Positions 40,413 to 49,138 are shown, numbered from the stretch's first letter. The stretch: DNA of 64,000 nt from Streptomyces sp. CC53 (GCF_001865245.1 NZ_MKXB01000144.1:53888-117887); one strand, 5' to 3'. Notes: generated by a model not told the origin, from the sequence alone. Numbers and translations are program-made.

Positions 40413-43400
40413 CCTCGGCCCCCCGCAGCCGCACCCGCGAGCCGTCGCGGCCCTTCACCACCTCCAGCTGGGCGGGGATGCGGCGGCGCAGGTCGGGGAC
40501 GTGGCTGACGATGCCGACGCTGCGGTCGCGTTCGCGCAGGCCGTCCAGGACGTCGAGGACCTCGTCCAGGGTGTGCTCGTCGAGGCTGCCGAAGCCCTCG
40601 TCGATGAAGAGGGTGTCGAGGCGGACGCCCCCGGCCTCGTCCGTGACGACGTCGGCCAGGCCCAGCGCGAGGGCGAGGGACACGAAGAACGTCTCCCCGC
40701 CGGACAGCGTGGCCGTGTCGCGTTCCGTGCCGGTCCAGGCGTCGACCACGTGCAGGCCCAGGCCGGAGCGCTTGGTACCGGCGCGGGCGTCGGAGTGGAC
40801 GAGGGTGTAGCGGCCGGCAGACATGCGCTGCAGGCGCGCGGTGGCGGCCGCGGCGACCTGTTCCAGTCGGGCTGCGAGGACGTAGGTCTCCAGGCGCATC
40901 CGCCGCTGGTTCTCGGCCGACGTTCCGGCGGTCAGTGTGGCGAGCCTGGCCAACCGGTCGTGATGGTCGCGCAGTGGTCCGAGGCGTCGCACCTCACGCT
41001 CCGCCTGGGCGGAGAGCCGGTCCAGCGCGGTGCACCGGTCGCGTGCGGCGGCAACGGCGGAGGCCGCGGCGCGGGCGGCGCGCTCGGCGGTCTCGTAGGC
41101 GGCGCGGGCCGCTTCCGGGTCGGGCTGCGGGCCCTCCGCGGCGGGCCGTGCGGTGTGCTCCGCGAGCCGGTCCGCGATGGCGGCGGACTCCGCCTGCCAG
41201 GCGTCGAGCCGGTGCTGCAGGTCGCGCTGCCGCCCGTCGTCGAGGAGCGCGGCGGCTGCCGCGTCGGGGGTGGCGAAGCCGGCGCGGTACGCGGCGTCCG
41301 CGAGCCGGTCGTCGGCTTCCTTCAGTCTGCGTGCCGTCTCCTCCACGGCGCGTACGGCGTCGGCGGCCCGCGCCACCGCCTCGATCTGCCGCTCCAGCTC
41401 GGCCGAGCGCTCGGCGACGGTGGTGGCCGCGGTTCCGAGGGCGCGCGCCAGGTCGGTGTCCAGGACGGCCTGCTGCCGGTCGAGGGCTTCTCGGCGGGAC
41501 GTGGCGGCCGCGAGGGCGAGGCGGGCCTGCTGCCGGGCGTCGAGCCGCAGGCCGTGTTCCTGCTCCGCCCGGCGGAGCTCTTCCCGCAGGGCGTGGCCGG
41601 TCGAGGCCAGCGCCCGTGTCTCGGCGTGCTCCGTCTCCAACACGTCTACGTGGTGGGCGAGTTCCGTCACGGTCGGTCCGGTGGGTACCGGCTCGCTCCC
41701 GGTCGGCGCCGCGCCGGCCGGTTCTGGTGCGGCGCGCTCGGGCGACTCGCCGGCGGCTTCGGCGGCCGCCGCGCCGTGCGTCTCCCGGAGGACGGCGAGA
41801 CGCCGCTCGGCGTCCGTGCGTGCCGCGTCGGCACGCGTGTGCTGTTCGTACGCCGCGTCCTCGGCCGCCCGGTCCACGTGGCCGTCCGCGGCAGCGGCGG
41901 GAGCCGGGTGGGTGGGGGATCCGCACACCGCGCAGGGGGCGCCGTCGGCCAGCTGGGCCGCGAGTTCGGCGGCGATGCCGCGCAGGCGGCGCTCACGGAG
42001 GTCCAGCCAGGTCTCGTGGGCGCGGTTGGCCGCCTCACGTGCGGTGGCGAGGCGCTCTTCGGCGGCCGTGACGTCCTCGGCGAGGGCGTCACGGCGGCGC
42101 GCGGCGGCGAGCCGGCGGCGGGCCGGCTCCAGACGGCCGGCCAGGAGCTCGGCGCGGGTCGCGGCGTCCTGCGCTGCCTCCGCCTGCTCCTGGAGCTCTC
42201 GCCGTCTGGCCTCCCAACCGGCCAGCCAGGCGTCGGCGTCCCGCAGGACCTCCTCGTCGGCGCGGGCCCTCCGGTCGAGTTCGGCGCGTTCCCGCACGAT
42301 CTCGGCCCGGCGCTGCTCGGCGACCCGGGCCGCTTCCACGGCGGCGAGCTCCTGTTGGAGTGCCCGGTCGCGTGCGGCGAGCCAGTCGGCCCCGGCGTCG
42401 GCCGGCTCGCCCGGGAGGGCGGCTGCGGCGCGGGTGCGCGCGGTGTCGGCGGCGCGGTGGGCGCGCTCCGCCTCGTCGCGCAGGGCGAGCGGCTCACCGA
42501 TGCGCTCGGCCCGGCGCGCCTCTTCCAGGCGGGCCTGCCACATGTCCCGCTCGCCGCGCCGGGCGTCGAGTGCGGCGGCGCGCCGGAGGGCGTCCTCGTG
42601 GCGCTGCCTGCGGGCGGCCCGCTCCTGCTCGTCCTCCAGGGCGCGGTGCGCGGCGGCCTGCCGGGATTCCGCCGCGCTCAGGGCGAGTTCGGCCGCGTCG
42701 CGGGCCTCGCGGGCCCCGGAGCGGGCCACGGCGGCCCAGGTCAGCACGGCGGCGGCGAGGCCGGGGTCGCCGGGCGTGCCCTCGGGGGCGGGCCAGCCGT
42801 CGGCGGCGCCTCCCGCCGCCTGGGCCATGCGGTGGGCGACGGCGAGGAGTTGCCGGTCGCCCGCCTCGACCTGCTGCGCGGCGGCGCGCCGCTGCTCGGC
42901 GAGGCGTTCCTCGACGGCAGCGAAGCGGCGGGTGTCGAAGAGCCGGCCGAGGAGTCTGCCGCGGGCTTCGGCGTCGGCGCGCAGGAAGCGGGAGAAGTCG
43001 CCCTGCGGGAGCAGCACCACCTGGCAGAACTGTTCGCGGTTCATGCCGAGGAGCTGGCCGATCTCCTCGCCGATCTCCTGGTGGGAGCGGCTGAGCCCCT
43101 TCCAGGTGTCGGTCCCGGGGTCGTGTGCCTCCAGCAGTGACTGGGCCTTCTCGGTGGTGAAGCCGCCGCCGCGCCTCTTGGGGCGGGGCTGGGCGGGGCG
43201 CCGCGTGAGCCTCAGCCGCCGTCCGGACACGGTCAGTTCGAGGACCACCTCGGTGGGTGTGCCGACGGGTGCGTGGTCGCTGCGCAGCGGGGCGGCGGGC
43301 GACTGGCGGGCGCCGGGCACGGAGCCGTAGAGAGCGAAGCAGACGGCGTCGAGTATGGACGTCTTTCCGGCGCCGGTGGCTCCGTGGAGCAGGAACAGCC

Positions 43401-43485
43401 CGGCGGTGGAGAGCGCGTCGAAGTCGATGTCCTGGCGGGCGCCGAAGGGGCCGAAGGCGGTGACCTGGAGTCGGTGGAGCCTCAT
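40402..43485 (-). CDS. sbcC: Exonuclease subunit SbcC (Rad50-like)
   Basis: A 1027-residue SMC-like ATPase which, with SbcD, cuts DNA hairpins and processes double-strand ends. Walker A is LLHGATGAGKTSILDAV (about residues 33-49); long Ala/Glu/Arg-rich coiled coils follow; the zinc hook is APCAVCGSPTHP (C-x-x-C) near the middle; signature and Walker B lie near the end (TLSGGETFFVSLALALGLAD and LDTLFIDEGFGSLDE). The ATG overlaps the sbcD stop in ATGA. Length is in the normal range. Confidence 0.95.
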   Translation of the reverse strand: MRLHRLQVTAFGPFGARQDIDFDALSTAGLFLLHGATGAGKTSILDAVCFALYGSVPGARQSPAAPLRSDHAPVGTPTEVVLELTVSGRRLRLTRRPAQPRPKRRGGGFTTEKAQSLLEAHDPGTDTWKGLSRSHQEIGEEIGQLLGMNREQFCQVVLLPQGDFSRFLRADAEARGRLLGRLFDTRRFAAVEERLAEQRRAAAQQVEAGDRQLLAVAHRMAQAAGGAADGWPAPEGTPGDPGLAAAVLTWAAVARSGAREARDAAELALSAAESRQAAAHRALEDEQERAARRQRHEDALRRAAALDARRGERDMWQARLEEARRAERIGEPLALRDEAERAHRAADTARTRAAAALPGEPADAGADWLAARDRALQQELAAVEAARVAEQRRAEIVRERAELDRRARADEEVLRDADAWLAGWEARRRELQEQAEAAQDAATRAELLAGRLEPARRRLAAARRRDALAEDVTAAEERLATAREAANRAHETWLDLRERRLRGIAAELAAQLADGAPCAVCGSPTHPAPAAAADGHVDRAAEDAAYEQHTRADAARTDAERRLAVLRETHGAAAAEAAGESPERAAPEPAGAAPTGSEPVPTGPTVTELAHHVDVLETEHAETRALASTGHALREELRRAEQEHGLRLDARQQARLALAAATSRREALDRQQAVLDTDLARALGTAATTVAERSAELERQIEAVARAADAVRAVEETARRLKEADDRLADAAYRAGFATPDAAAAALLDDGRQRDLQHRLDAWQAESAAIADRLAEHTARPAAEGPQPDPEAARAAYETAERAARAAASAVAAARDRCTALDRLSAQAEREVRRLGPLRDHHDRLARLATLTAGTSAENQRRMRLETYVLAARLEQVAAAATARLQRMSAGRYTLVHSDARAGTKRSGLGLHVVDAWTGTERDTATLSGGETFFVSLALALGLADVVTDEAGGVRLDTLFIDEGFGSLDEHTLDEVLDVLDGLRERDRSVGIVSHVPDLRRRIPAQLEVVKGRDGSRVRLRGAEVTG

Positions 43486-44675
43486 CGGGCTGCCTCCCGG
43501 ACGGGGTCTGCGGCCTCGCGTGCGGCGAGGTCGGCGCGTACGTCGGCGAAGGCTCCGTGCAGTGCGGCGCGTTCGCGGTCGTCGGGGGCGGACCCGCCCC
43601 GCACGTGGGCCACGAAGTCCTCGGCGATCTGGTGGTCGGTGCGCCCGTGGAGCCTGCGCGCGTAGGAGAGGTGCCGTTGTCCGTCGGCGCCGTCCTCGGG
43701 CGCGAAGACGAGACTGAGGATGTGCGGGAAGCGCCGGGCGAGGCGGGCCATAGGCTCGGCGGGCCGTACGGAGTCGGTGAGGGTGGCCTCCACCCAGGCG
43801 TCCTCGTGACGGTCGTGGGCGGGATCGTCGAGGAGGTCGGCGAGGGTGCCGCGGAGGCGGGCCAGCGGTCGGGGCACGGGGCAGTCGACGCGTGCGGCGG
43901 TGATCTCTCCGGTGGGCCCGAGGTCGACGAGCCACATCGTCTTGCGGTGGCGCCACTCGGAGAAGGAGTAGGCGAGCGGGGAACCCGAGTAGCGGACGCG
44001 ATCGGTGAGCGTCTGGCTGCCGTGCAGGTGGCCGAGGGCCACGTAGTCGACGCCGTCGAAGACACCGGCGGGCACCGCGGCGACGCCGCCGACGGTGATG
44101 TCCCGTTCGCTGTCGCTGGGCTCTCCACCGGCCACGAAGGCGTGGGCGAGGACGACGGAGCGGGTGCCGGCCGGGCGGGTTGCCAGGTCGGCGCGGACAC
44201 GTTCCATGGCGGCGGTGAGCACCGCCTCGTGTGAGGCCCTGCGGGCGCCGAGGCGCTGGCGCACGAGGGAGGGTTCCAGGTACGGCAGCCCGTAGAAGGC
44301 GACGTCGCCGTGTGGCGCGTCGGGCAGGACGACGGGTGTCCCGATGCCGTCGGGGTCGGTGCGCAGGTGGATCCCGGCGTGCTCCATGAGCCCCGAGCCG
44401 ACGCCGAGGCGCCGTGCGGAGTCGTGGTTGCCGGAGATCATCACGGTGGGCACGCCGGCGTCGGCGAGGCGGTGCAGGGCACGGTCGAAGAGCTCCACGG
44501 CGGTCAGCGGCGGTACGGCCCGGTCGTACACGTCCCCGGCGACGACCACCGCGTCCACCTCGTGGTCGCGCACGGCGGACACGAGGTGGTCGAGGAAGGC
44601 GGCCTGGGCGTCGAGGAGGCCGACACGGTGGAACGACCGCCCCAGGTGCCAGTCCGACGTGTGCAGGAGTCTCAT
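43482..44675 (-). CDS. sbcD: Exonuclease subunit SbcD (Mre11-like)
   Basis: A 397-residue metallophosphatase-type nuclease, partner of SbcC. The metal-binding motifs are in order: MRLLHTSDWHLGR at the start, VVAGDVYDRAVPP, MISGNHDSARRL, VVLAHAFVAGG and VALGHLHGSQ. The ATG at 44675 is chosen because the first motif begins right there, as in other SbcD proteins. The stop overlaps the start of sbcC by four bases. Confidence 0.95.
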   Translation of the reverse strand: MRLLHTSDWHLGRSFHRVGLLDAQAAFLDHLVSAVRDHEVDAVVVAGDVYDRAVPPLTAVELFDRALHRLADAGVPTVMISGNHDSARRLGVGSGLMEHAGIHLRTDPDGIGTPVVLPDAPHGDVAFYGLPYLEPSLVRQRLGARRASHEAVLTAAMERVRADLATRPAGTRSVVLAHAFVAGGEPSDSERDITVGGVAAVPAGVFDGVDYVALGHLHGSQTLTDRVRYSGSPLAYSFSEWRHRKTMWLVDLGPTGEITAARVDCPVPRPLARLRGTLADLLDDPAHDRHEDAWVEATLTDSVRPAEPMARLARRFPHILSLVFAPEDGADGQRHLSYARRLHGRTDHQIAEDFVAHVRGGSAPDDRERAALHGAFADVRADLAAREAADPVREAAR

Positions 44676-45092
44676 GATCGGTGAGGGTAGCGGCCGGGTC
44701 TGACAGCGGGGCCGCATCGGCCGACCGGGGCTGGGTATCGACGGTGCGGTCCACGTGGCGCGGGCACCGGATGGGGCTTCTGGTGCCGGTGTTGAGGGCA
44801 GGGCGGGGGCGGTGCCCGGCGGCGCAGGTGCCGCGGGCGACGCGGGGTCGGCGGCTGCGGTGCAGGGACCGGCCGGGGTCGGCGCCCCGATGCACAGGTG
44901 CTCCCGGCCTCGGGGGGCCGGGACGGCTGCCGGGGCCGCTCGCAGGACGGTGGTGCGGGCAGCGCCGCCGTGCGGGGAAAGACCGCGGGGTGCGGGAGGG
45001 CCGCGGGGCGCCGACCGGGTCGCTTACGAGCGAGGGGGAGCGGGCCCCGGTGCCCGGCCTCCTCGTGGTCGGCGTGGAGGATGTGGCGGGGC
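44676..45092. other. 417-bp intergenic region, no gene seen
   Basis: GC-rich stretch upstream of sbcD and downstream of the YigZ gene. It should contain the sbcDC promoter, but no strong box pair was found and no frame looks like protein. Confidence 0.4.
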
Positions 45093-45719
45093 TCATGCCT
45101 CGCCGTATGCTTCGCCGCCGAGCTCGCAGGTGGCGGTGCCGGCCGTGGTGTCGGCGAGCCAGCTGCGGAAACCGTCCACGTCCGCCTCCGGCAGCCCGAT
45201 CTCTATCCGGACCGCGTCGCCGTACGACACGTCGCGGACGGCGCGTCCGGTGGCCCGCAGGTCGTTCTGGAGCTTTCCCGCACGCTGGTGGTCCACGGTC
45301 ACGGTGGCCAGGCGGTAGCGTCGGCGGGTGACGGTGCCGAGGGCGTCGAGCGCCTCGCCCACCACACCGCCGTACGCCCGGATCAGACCGCCCGCGCCGA
45401 GCTTGACGCCGCCGTAGTACCGCGTGACGACCGCCGCGACGTACCGCACGTCGCGGCGCAGGAGCATCTGGAGCATGGGGACGCCCGCGGTGCCGCCGGG
45501 TTCACCGTCATCGGATGCCTTCTGCACGGAGGCGTCGGCTCCGACCACGTAGGCGTAGCAGTTGTGGGTGGCGGTCGGGTGCTCCTTGCGGATGCGGGCG
45601 ACGAAGTCCTGCGCTTCCTGCTCCGTCGCCGCGGGGGCCAGCGCGCAGAGGAAGCGCGAGCGGTTGATCTCGGTCTCGTGCACGCCCTCGCGGGCCACCG
45701 TCAGGTACTGCTCCTGCAT
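45093..45719 (-). CDS. YigZ/IMPACT family protein
   Basis: A 208-residue protein of the IMPACT/YigZ family. The N-terminal UPF0029 domain shows RSRFLCALAPAATEQEAQDF, NCYAYVVGAD and the signature DDGEPGGTAGVPMLQMLLRRD, followed by VVTRYYGGVKLGAGGLIRAYG; the C-terminal DUF1949 domain fills the remainder. Family members are thought to bind nucleic acid or translation factors; the bacterial role is not settled. Start at 45719 (ATG). Confidence 0.92.
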   Translation of the reverse strand: MQEQYLTVAREGVHETEINRSRFLCALAPAATEQEAQDFVARIRKEHPTATHNCYAYVVGADASVQKASDDGEPGGTAGVPMLQMLLRRDVRYVAAVVTRYYGGVKLGAGGLIRAYGGVVGEALDALGTVTRRRYRLATVTVDHQRAGKLQNDLRATGRAVRDVSYGDAVRIEIGLPEADVDGFRSWLADTTAGTATCELGGEAYGEA

Positions 45720-45743
45720 CCGGCCACCCTAAACCCGCGGGTC

Positions 45744-46157
45744 TCACGGCCGTCCCGCGGCGTCGGCCGCCGCCTGTTCGTCGAGGCGCCGGCGGGCTTC
45801 GCTCCAGGCGACCGGCAGGTCTTCGGCGGCCGCCTCCCAGAAGGTGAAGGTGGAGGCGCGCATGGCGGGGCGGAGGTCCCGCATGGTGCCGCGGTGCGGC
45901 TCGGCGCGGGCGTACGCGTAGAGGGCGTCGCGGTCGCGCCAGGCGGAGAGGGTGAGGAAGGTGCGCCGGAAGGGCTGCGCGACGAGGGAGGCCCCGTAGG
46001 CGCCGGGCGCGCGCTTCACCTGCCGCCAGGCGGCAAGGGACCTCAGGAGGAAGCCGGGCACGTCCTTGAGCGAGCGGACTTCGAAGCGGGAGGCCATGAC
46101 GTAGACGGGGGCGCGGGGCGGGGCGGGGTGGGGTGTGATCCAGGGCAGGGCGGGCAT
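45744..46157 (-). CDS. DUF3291-like protein (monooxygenase-fold)
   Basis: A 137-residue protein of the DUF3291/spheroidene-monooxygenase-like type, a dimeric alpha-beta fold that often binds heme or a small ligand. Visible family features are VYVMASRFEVRSLKDVPGFL, TLSAWRDRDALYAYARAEPH and STFTFWEAAAEDLPVAWSEA. No function is established for the family. The ATG at 46157 follows GGAGGAGACCGGC. Fifteen bases upstream begins a large perfect inverted repeat holding two operator copies, so the gene is probably tightly repressed. Confidence 0.78.
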   Translation of the reverse strand: MPALPWITPHPAPPRAPVYVMASRFEVRSLKDVPGFLLRSLAAWRQVKRAPGAYGASLVAQPFRRTFLTLSAWRDRDALYAYARAEPHRGTMRDLRPAMRASTFTFWEAAAEDLPVAWSEARRRLDEQAAADAAGRP

Positions 46158-46172
46158 GCCGGTCTCCTCCAA

Positions 46173-46216
46173 GCGGATAGTGGCACTATCTATTTCTAGA
46201 TAGTGCCACTATCCGC
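46173..46216. promoter_or_regulatory. Perfect 20-bp-arm inverted repeat containing two 15-bp palindromic operators
   Basis: The arms at 46173-46192 and 46197-46216 are exactly complementary around the loop TTTC. Each arm itself contains a 15-bp palindrome, GATAGTGGCACTATC on the left and GATAGTGCCACTATC on the right, so a dimeric repressor could bind twice. The element lies 15 bp before the DUF3291 ATG, and the TAGATAG sequence in its centre could be a -10 box on the minus strand. It resembles a TetR- or MarR-type double operator. No regulator gene is adjacent. Confidence 0.85.
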
Positions 46217-46404
46217 TCTGGAGGCCAAGCCCCTTCTCGGCCCGGACCGCGGGAAGGATCGCCTCGGGCGGAGCACACCGGCGGGCTTGGCCGCGCAGGG
46301 AAGGGCGTAAGGAATGCGACACGGGCGCGGGTGGTTGGCCAGAACGGAAGATCAGGGACGAGGATCCGTGGCCGGCAGCATCCCGGCCGTTCAGGAGGCG
46401 GCAC

Positions 46405-46839
46405 ATGTCCACGCACGCGGAGAGGGCCACCGGGACGGGCGACCGGGAGACGGCACGCAAGATCCTGAGGGAGCTGGGTGACACCTGGGCCGTCGTGGGG
46501 CTGTCCGAGAACCGCGCCCGCGCGGCGTACGGGGTGGCACAGCTCCTCCAGACACTGGGCAAGAGGATCGTGCCCGTGCACCCGAAGGCCGAGACCGTAC
46601 TGGGCGAGCAGGGGTACGCCTCGCTGGCCGACATCCCGTTCCCGGTGGACGTGGTGGACGTGTTCGTCCGCAGCGAACTGGCGGGCGCCGTGGCCGACGA
46701 GGCCGTGGCGAAGGGTGCGAAGGCGGTCTGGTTCCAGCTCGGCGTCGTGGACGACGACGCTTACGCCCGCACCCGGGCGGCGGGACTGGACATGGTGATG
46801 GACCGCTGCCCCGCCATCGAGGTCCGGCACCTCGACTGA
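46405..46839 (+). CDS. CoA-binding protein (YccU-like)
   Basis: A 144-residue Rossmann-type CoA-binding protein. The fold is seen in TWAVVGLSENRARAAYGVAQ (about residues 27-46), KRIVPVHPKAETVLGEQGY, PVDVVDVFVRSELAGAVADE and AKAVWFQLGVVDDDAY. A Cys in MDRCPAIEVRHL near the end is typical of the family. It binds CoA; no catalytic role is known. It is divergent from the DUF3291 gene, so the operator at 46173-46216 might touch its expression too, though 190 bp separate them. Confidence 0.9.
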   Translation: MSTHAERATGTGDRETARKILRELGDTWAVVGLSENRARAAYGVAQLLQTLGKRIVPVHPKAETVLGEQGYASLADIPFPVDVVDVFVRSELAGAVADEAVAKGAKAVWFQLGVVDDDAYARTRAAGLDMVMDRCPAIEVRHLD

Positions 46840-47131
46840 GGGGTCCCTCGCGAGCCGGGGAGCGGCAGGCGGGCTGAGCGATTGGCCTGGGGGCCGCACG
46901 GGTCGGACCCAGGACCGGCCGTGCTCGTCCGGAGCCGTGGCCCCGACGGGCCAGGGGGATGCGCGCCGCCGGCGGCCCGGCCCTCGGGGGGCGGGTCGAT
47001 GGCTCAGGGGAAGTGGGCGGCCCTCCGCGGCCGGCCGGTCCGCCCTCCGGCCGGCCGCCCGCGTCGCGGAACCACCGCAGCACCGCCCCGCGCACCGCGC
47101 CACCCACCGCGGCGCCACCGGAAGCGGGCTG

Positions 47132-47371
47132 TCCCAGCCGCCGGCCCCAGACCGCGGGGTCCACGTTCCAGACGTCCGGCAGTACGCCGCCGCAGAAGAC
47201 ACAGCCGCAGAAGACACAGAAGAGGTCGCCCTCACGGACGATGCTGTGCTCCTGGCAGGCCGGGCAGCGACGGAAGACCACCTCGCGGGTGAACCCGGAC
47301 GGAGGGTCGGTCCCGACCCGGTCCAGGGCGTCGGCGACCGACCCCCAGGACCCGGCGACGCCGTGCGGCAT
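47132..47371 (-). pseudogene. Zinc-ribbon ORF with a 15-bp duplication, probably decayed
   Basis: Downstream of the heliorhodopsin on the same strand, an ATG at 47371 opens MPHGVAGSWGSVADAL..., then a zinc ribbon: FRRCPACQEHSIVREGDL, then FCVFCGCVFCGG and VLPDVWNVD. The second knuckle is doubled by an exact 15-bp tandem duplication (47189-47203 and 47204-47218), giving two C-V-F-C units. After about residue 75 the frame has no stop for another 250 codons and becomes low-complexity, running over the CoA-binding gene, so the natural end seems lost. Related single zinc-ribbon proteins are common in streptomycetes. Whether the short form is made is unclear. Confidence 0.55.
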
Positions 47372-47475
47372 GCCCGGCGGTGGGATGGGTGACGCCGCGC
47401 CCGGAGGCCCTCTCGGGCGGCAGGCCGTGATCACGAACTCCGTCGCACCGGTCCCCGGCCGGCGGCGAACGCGAC

Positions 47476-48258
47476 TCAGTCGGCCAGCGAGCCGGCGAAG
47501 ATCTGCCAGGCCAGCAGCGACTTCGCCACGAGGCTGAGGACCAGGTACGCCTTCTCTCCGTACGCGTAGTCGGACCAGCGGCCCACCCCGCGGTACTGGA
47601 GCCACTGATTGAGGCCGAAGCTGAAGAACAGGGCCGCCTGGACGAGGACGATCCCGTAGACGAAGCCGGGCACGGTCTCGGCCGCGAGGACGTTGTACGC
47701 GATCGAGACCCACGGCGCCACGCCGACCAGCGTGCCGAACCAGAACGGGAGCATCGTGGTCGCCGTCCGTCCCGGCGGGTTCATCACCTCCTCGATCCAG
47801 CCGAAGAGAATCATCCCGATGTTCGCTCCGGCGACGGCGATGACGGCGTTGACACCGGTGACGCCCGCGTAGAAGCCGATGAGGAGGACCATCAGGGTCG
47901 CGCTGAGCGCGTACTCCGCCCACCGGAAGCGGTTGACGCCGCGCCTGAGGTCGCGTTCGTAGGTGCCGCGGCACACGGTCGCCGTCAGCAGGTGGTCCAG
48001 TGCCGCGAGAGCGAGGAAGACGGCGACGGCCCAGCCGACCGGCACGTCGAACAGCGCCTCGGGGACGGGTGCCGCCGTCCCGGGCGGCCCCTCCGGCACG
48101 GACGACGTCACCGTGATCGAGAAGCTCCCGGCGAGCAGGACGACCGCCGCGGCCTGCACCAGGTGCAGCACGGTGAGGCCCAGGTTCCACGCGCGCAGCC
48201 CGGCGAGTCGTTCCGGTGTCACACCGGTGGCCACCGGTGTGGGGTCCGTCGTGCTCAC
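47476..48258 (-). CDS. Heliorhodopsin
   Basis: A 260-residue seven-helix retinal protein of the heliorhodopsin class, which sits in the membrane inverted relative to type-1 rhodopsins and is thought to be a light sensor rather than a pump. The retinal Schiff-base lysine is Lys246 in SLVAKSLLAWQIFAG, the Glu counterion is Glu115 in FRWAEYALSATLMV, and the two His of the inner cavity correspond to His32 and His89 (ALDHLL). Further class marks are FWFGTLVGVAPWVSIAYN and YAYGEKAYLVLSL. The GTG start at 48258 follows GGAGGA. No carotenoid, retinal-synthesis, histidine-kinase or photolyase gene is in the window; a zinc-ribbon ORF follows on the same strand. Confidence 0.93.
   Translation of the reverse strand: MSTTDPTPVATGVTPERLAGLRAWNLGLTVLHLVQAAAVVLLAGSFSITVTSSVPEGPPGTAAPVPEALFDVPVGWAVAVFLALAALDHLLTATVCRGTYERDLRRGVNRFRWAEYALSATLMVLLIGFYAGVTGVNAVIAVAGANIGMILFGWIEEVMNPPGRTATTMLPFWFGTLVGVAPWVSIAYNVLAAETVPGFVYGIVLVQAALFFSFGLNQWLQYRGVGRWSDYAYGEKAYLVLSLVAKSLLAWQIFAGSLAD
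48220..48241. repeat. Perfect 22-bp palindrome within the first codons of the heliorhodopsin gene
   Basis: CACACCGGTGG (48220-48230) is followed directly by its reverse complement CCACCGGTGTG (48231-48241). With no spacer it looks more like a protein-binding site than an RNA hairpin. It covers codons 6-13, about 15 bp inside the gene. Confidence 0.8.
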
Positions 48259-48565
48259 GATTCCTCCAGGGGCCGGCGCCGCACCACCTCCGCATGCTCG
48301 TAGCGGTCCGGGCGTCGGTCACGGCTGCCGGGCCCCGCCACGCCGGAAGTCCCCCGAGTGGCGCCCCGGGCCGCCGCCGCACCGGCGCCCGTGACGCCGC
48401 GCCCTCAGCGCAAGGCCGGGCGGACAGTCGCGCGAGCGCGGGCAGCGGCGGCGTGGACGGCGCGTGGCCGCGTCCGGGGGCGCGCGTCGGCAGGCCGCAG
48501 CGTGCCGCCCGTACGGCGGGCGGGGAGACCGCCGCAGGCAGTGACGCCTCCGCCGCCCGAGTGGC
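48259..48565. other. 307-bp intergenic region upstream of the heliorhodopsin
   Basis: No gene seen. The heliorhodopsin promoter should lie in the first 150 bp. No clear boxes were found, so an alternative sigma factor is possible. Confidence 0.4.
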
Positions 48566-49138
48566 TCAGCGGACCGGCGGGACCGAGATCGCCATGGTCA
48601 TCTCGACCGGTTCCCCTCCGTCGTTGCGGTAGGCGTGGGGCACATGGGACTCGAAGACCGCGGACGTGCCGGCCGGCACCCTGTGTTCCACCCCGTCTAC
48701 CACCAACGTCAGCACGCCCGCCGTGACGTGCAGCAGTTCCGTCGTGCCCTCGCGGTGCGGGTCGGAGGGGCTGGCGTCGCCGGGCGCGAGCGTCCACGCC
48801 CACAGCTCCAGCGGACCCCGGGCTTCCGTGCCGACCAGGAGGGTTGTGCGGCTGCCCGCCTCGGTGGACCACATGCGGACCGCCTGCTCCGGCGGCACCA
48901 GCCGGACCTGCGGCCCCCGTTCGTAGTCCAGCAGGGTCGTGAGGGACACGCCCAGCGCGTCGGCGAGCTTCACGGTGGTGCCGACGCTCGGGTTCGTCCT
49001 GGCCTGCTCGATCGCGATGATCATGCCCCGGCTGACACCCGCGCGGGCGGCGAGGGCGTCCAGCGTGAAGCCCCGCTCGCCGCGCCAGTGCTTGAGGTTG
49101 CGGGCGAGCGACTGGGTGAGCTGATCGAGGTCAGACAC
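48566..49138 (-). CDS. XRE-family regulator with cupin domain
   Basis: A 190-residue regulator. An XRE helix-turn-helix at residues 8-62 (LARNLKHWRGERGFTLDALA, AGVSRGMIIAIEQARTNPSV) is joined to a C-terminal cupin (about 95-185: HREGTTELLHVTAGVLTLVV, VPAGTSAVFESHVPHAYRND), which should bind a small effector. This layout usually governs a divergent transporter or metabolic gene, here the EamA exporter. The GTG at 49138 is preferred for a GGACGG site; a TTG 11 codons upstream remains possible. Confidence 0.88.
   Translation of the reverse strand: MSDLDQLTQSLARNLKHWRGERGFTLDALAARAGVSRGMIIAIEQARTNPSVGTTVKLADALGVSLTTLLDYERGPQVRLVPPEQAVRMWSTEAGSRTTLLVGTEARGPLELWAWTLAPGDASPSDPHREGTTELLHVTAGVLTLVVDGVEHRVPAGTSAVFESHVPHAYRNDGGEPVEMTMAISVPPVR

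Noticed and set aside
40501-43140. Plus-strand frame of about 880 codons
   Set aside because: Antisense to sbcC, whose Walker and zinc-hook motifs are clear.
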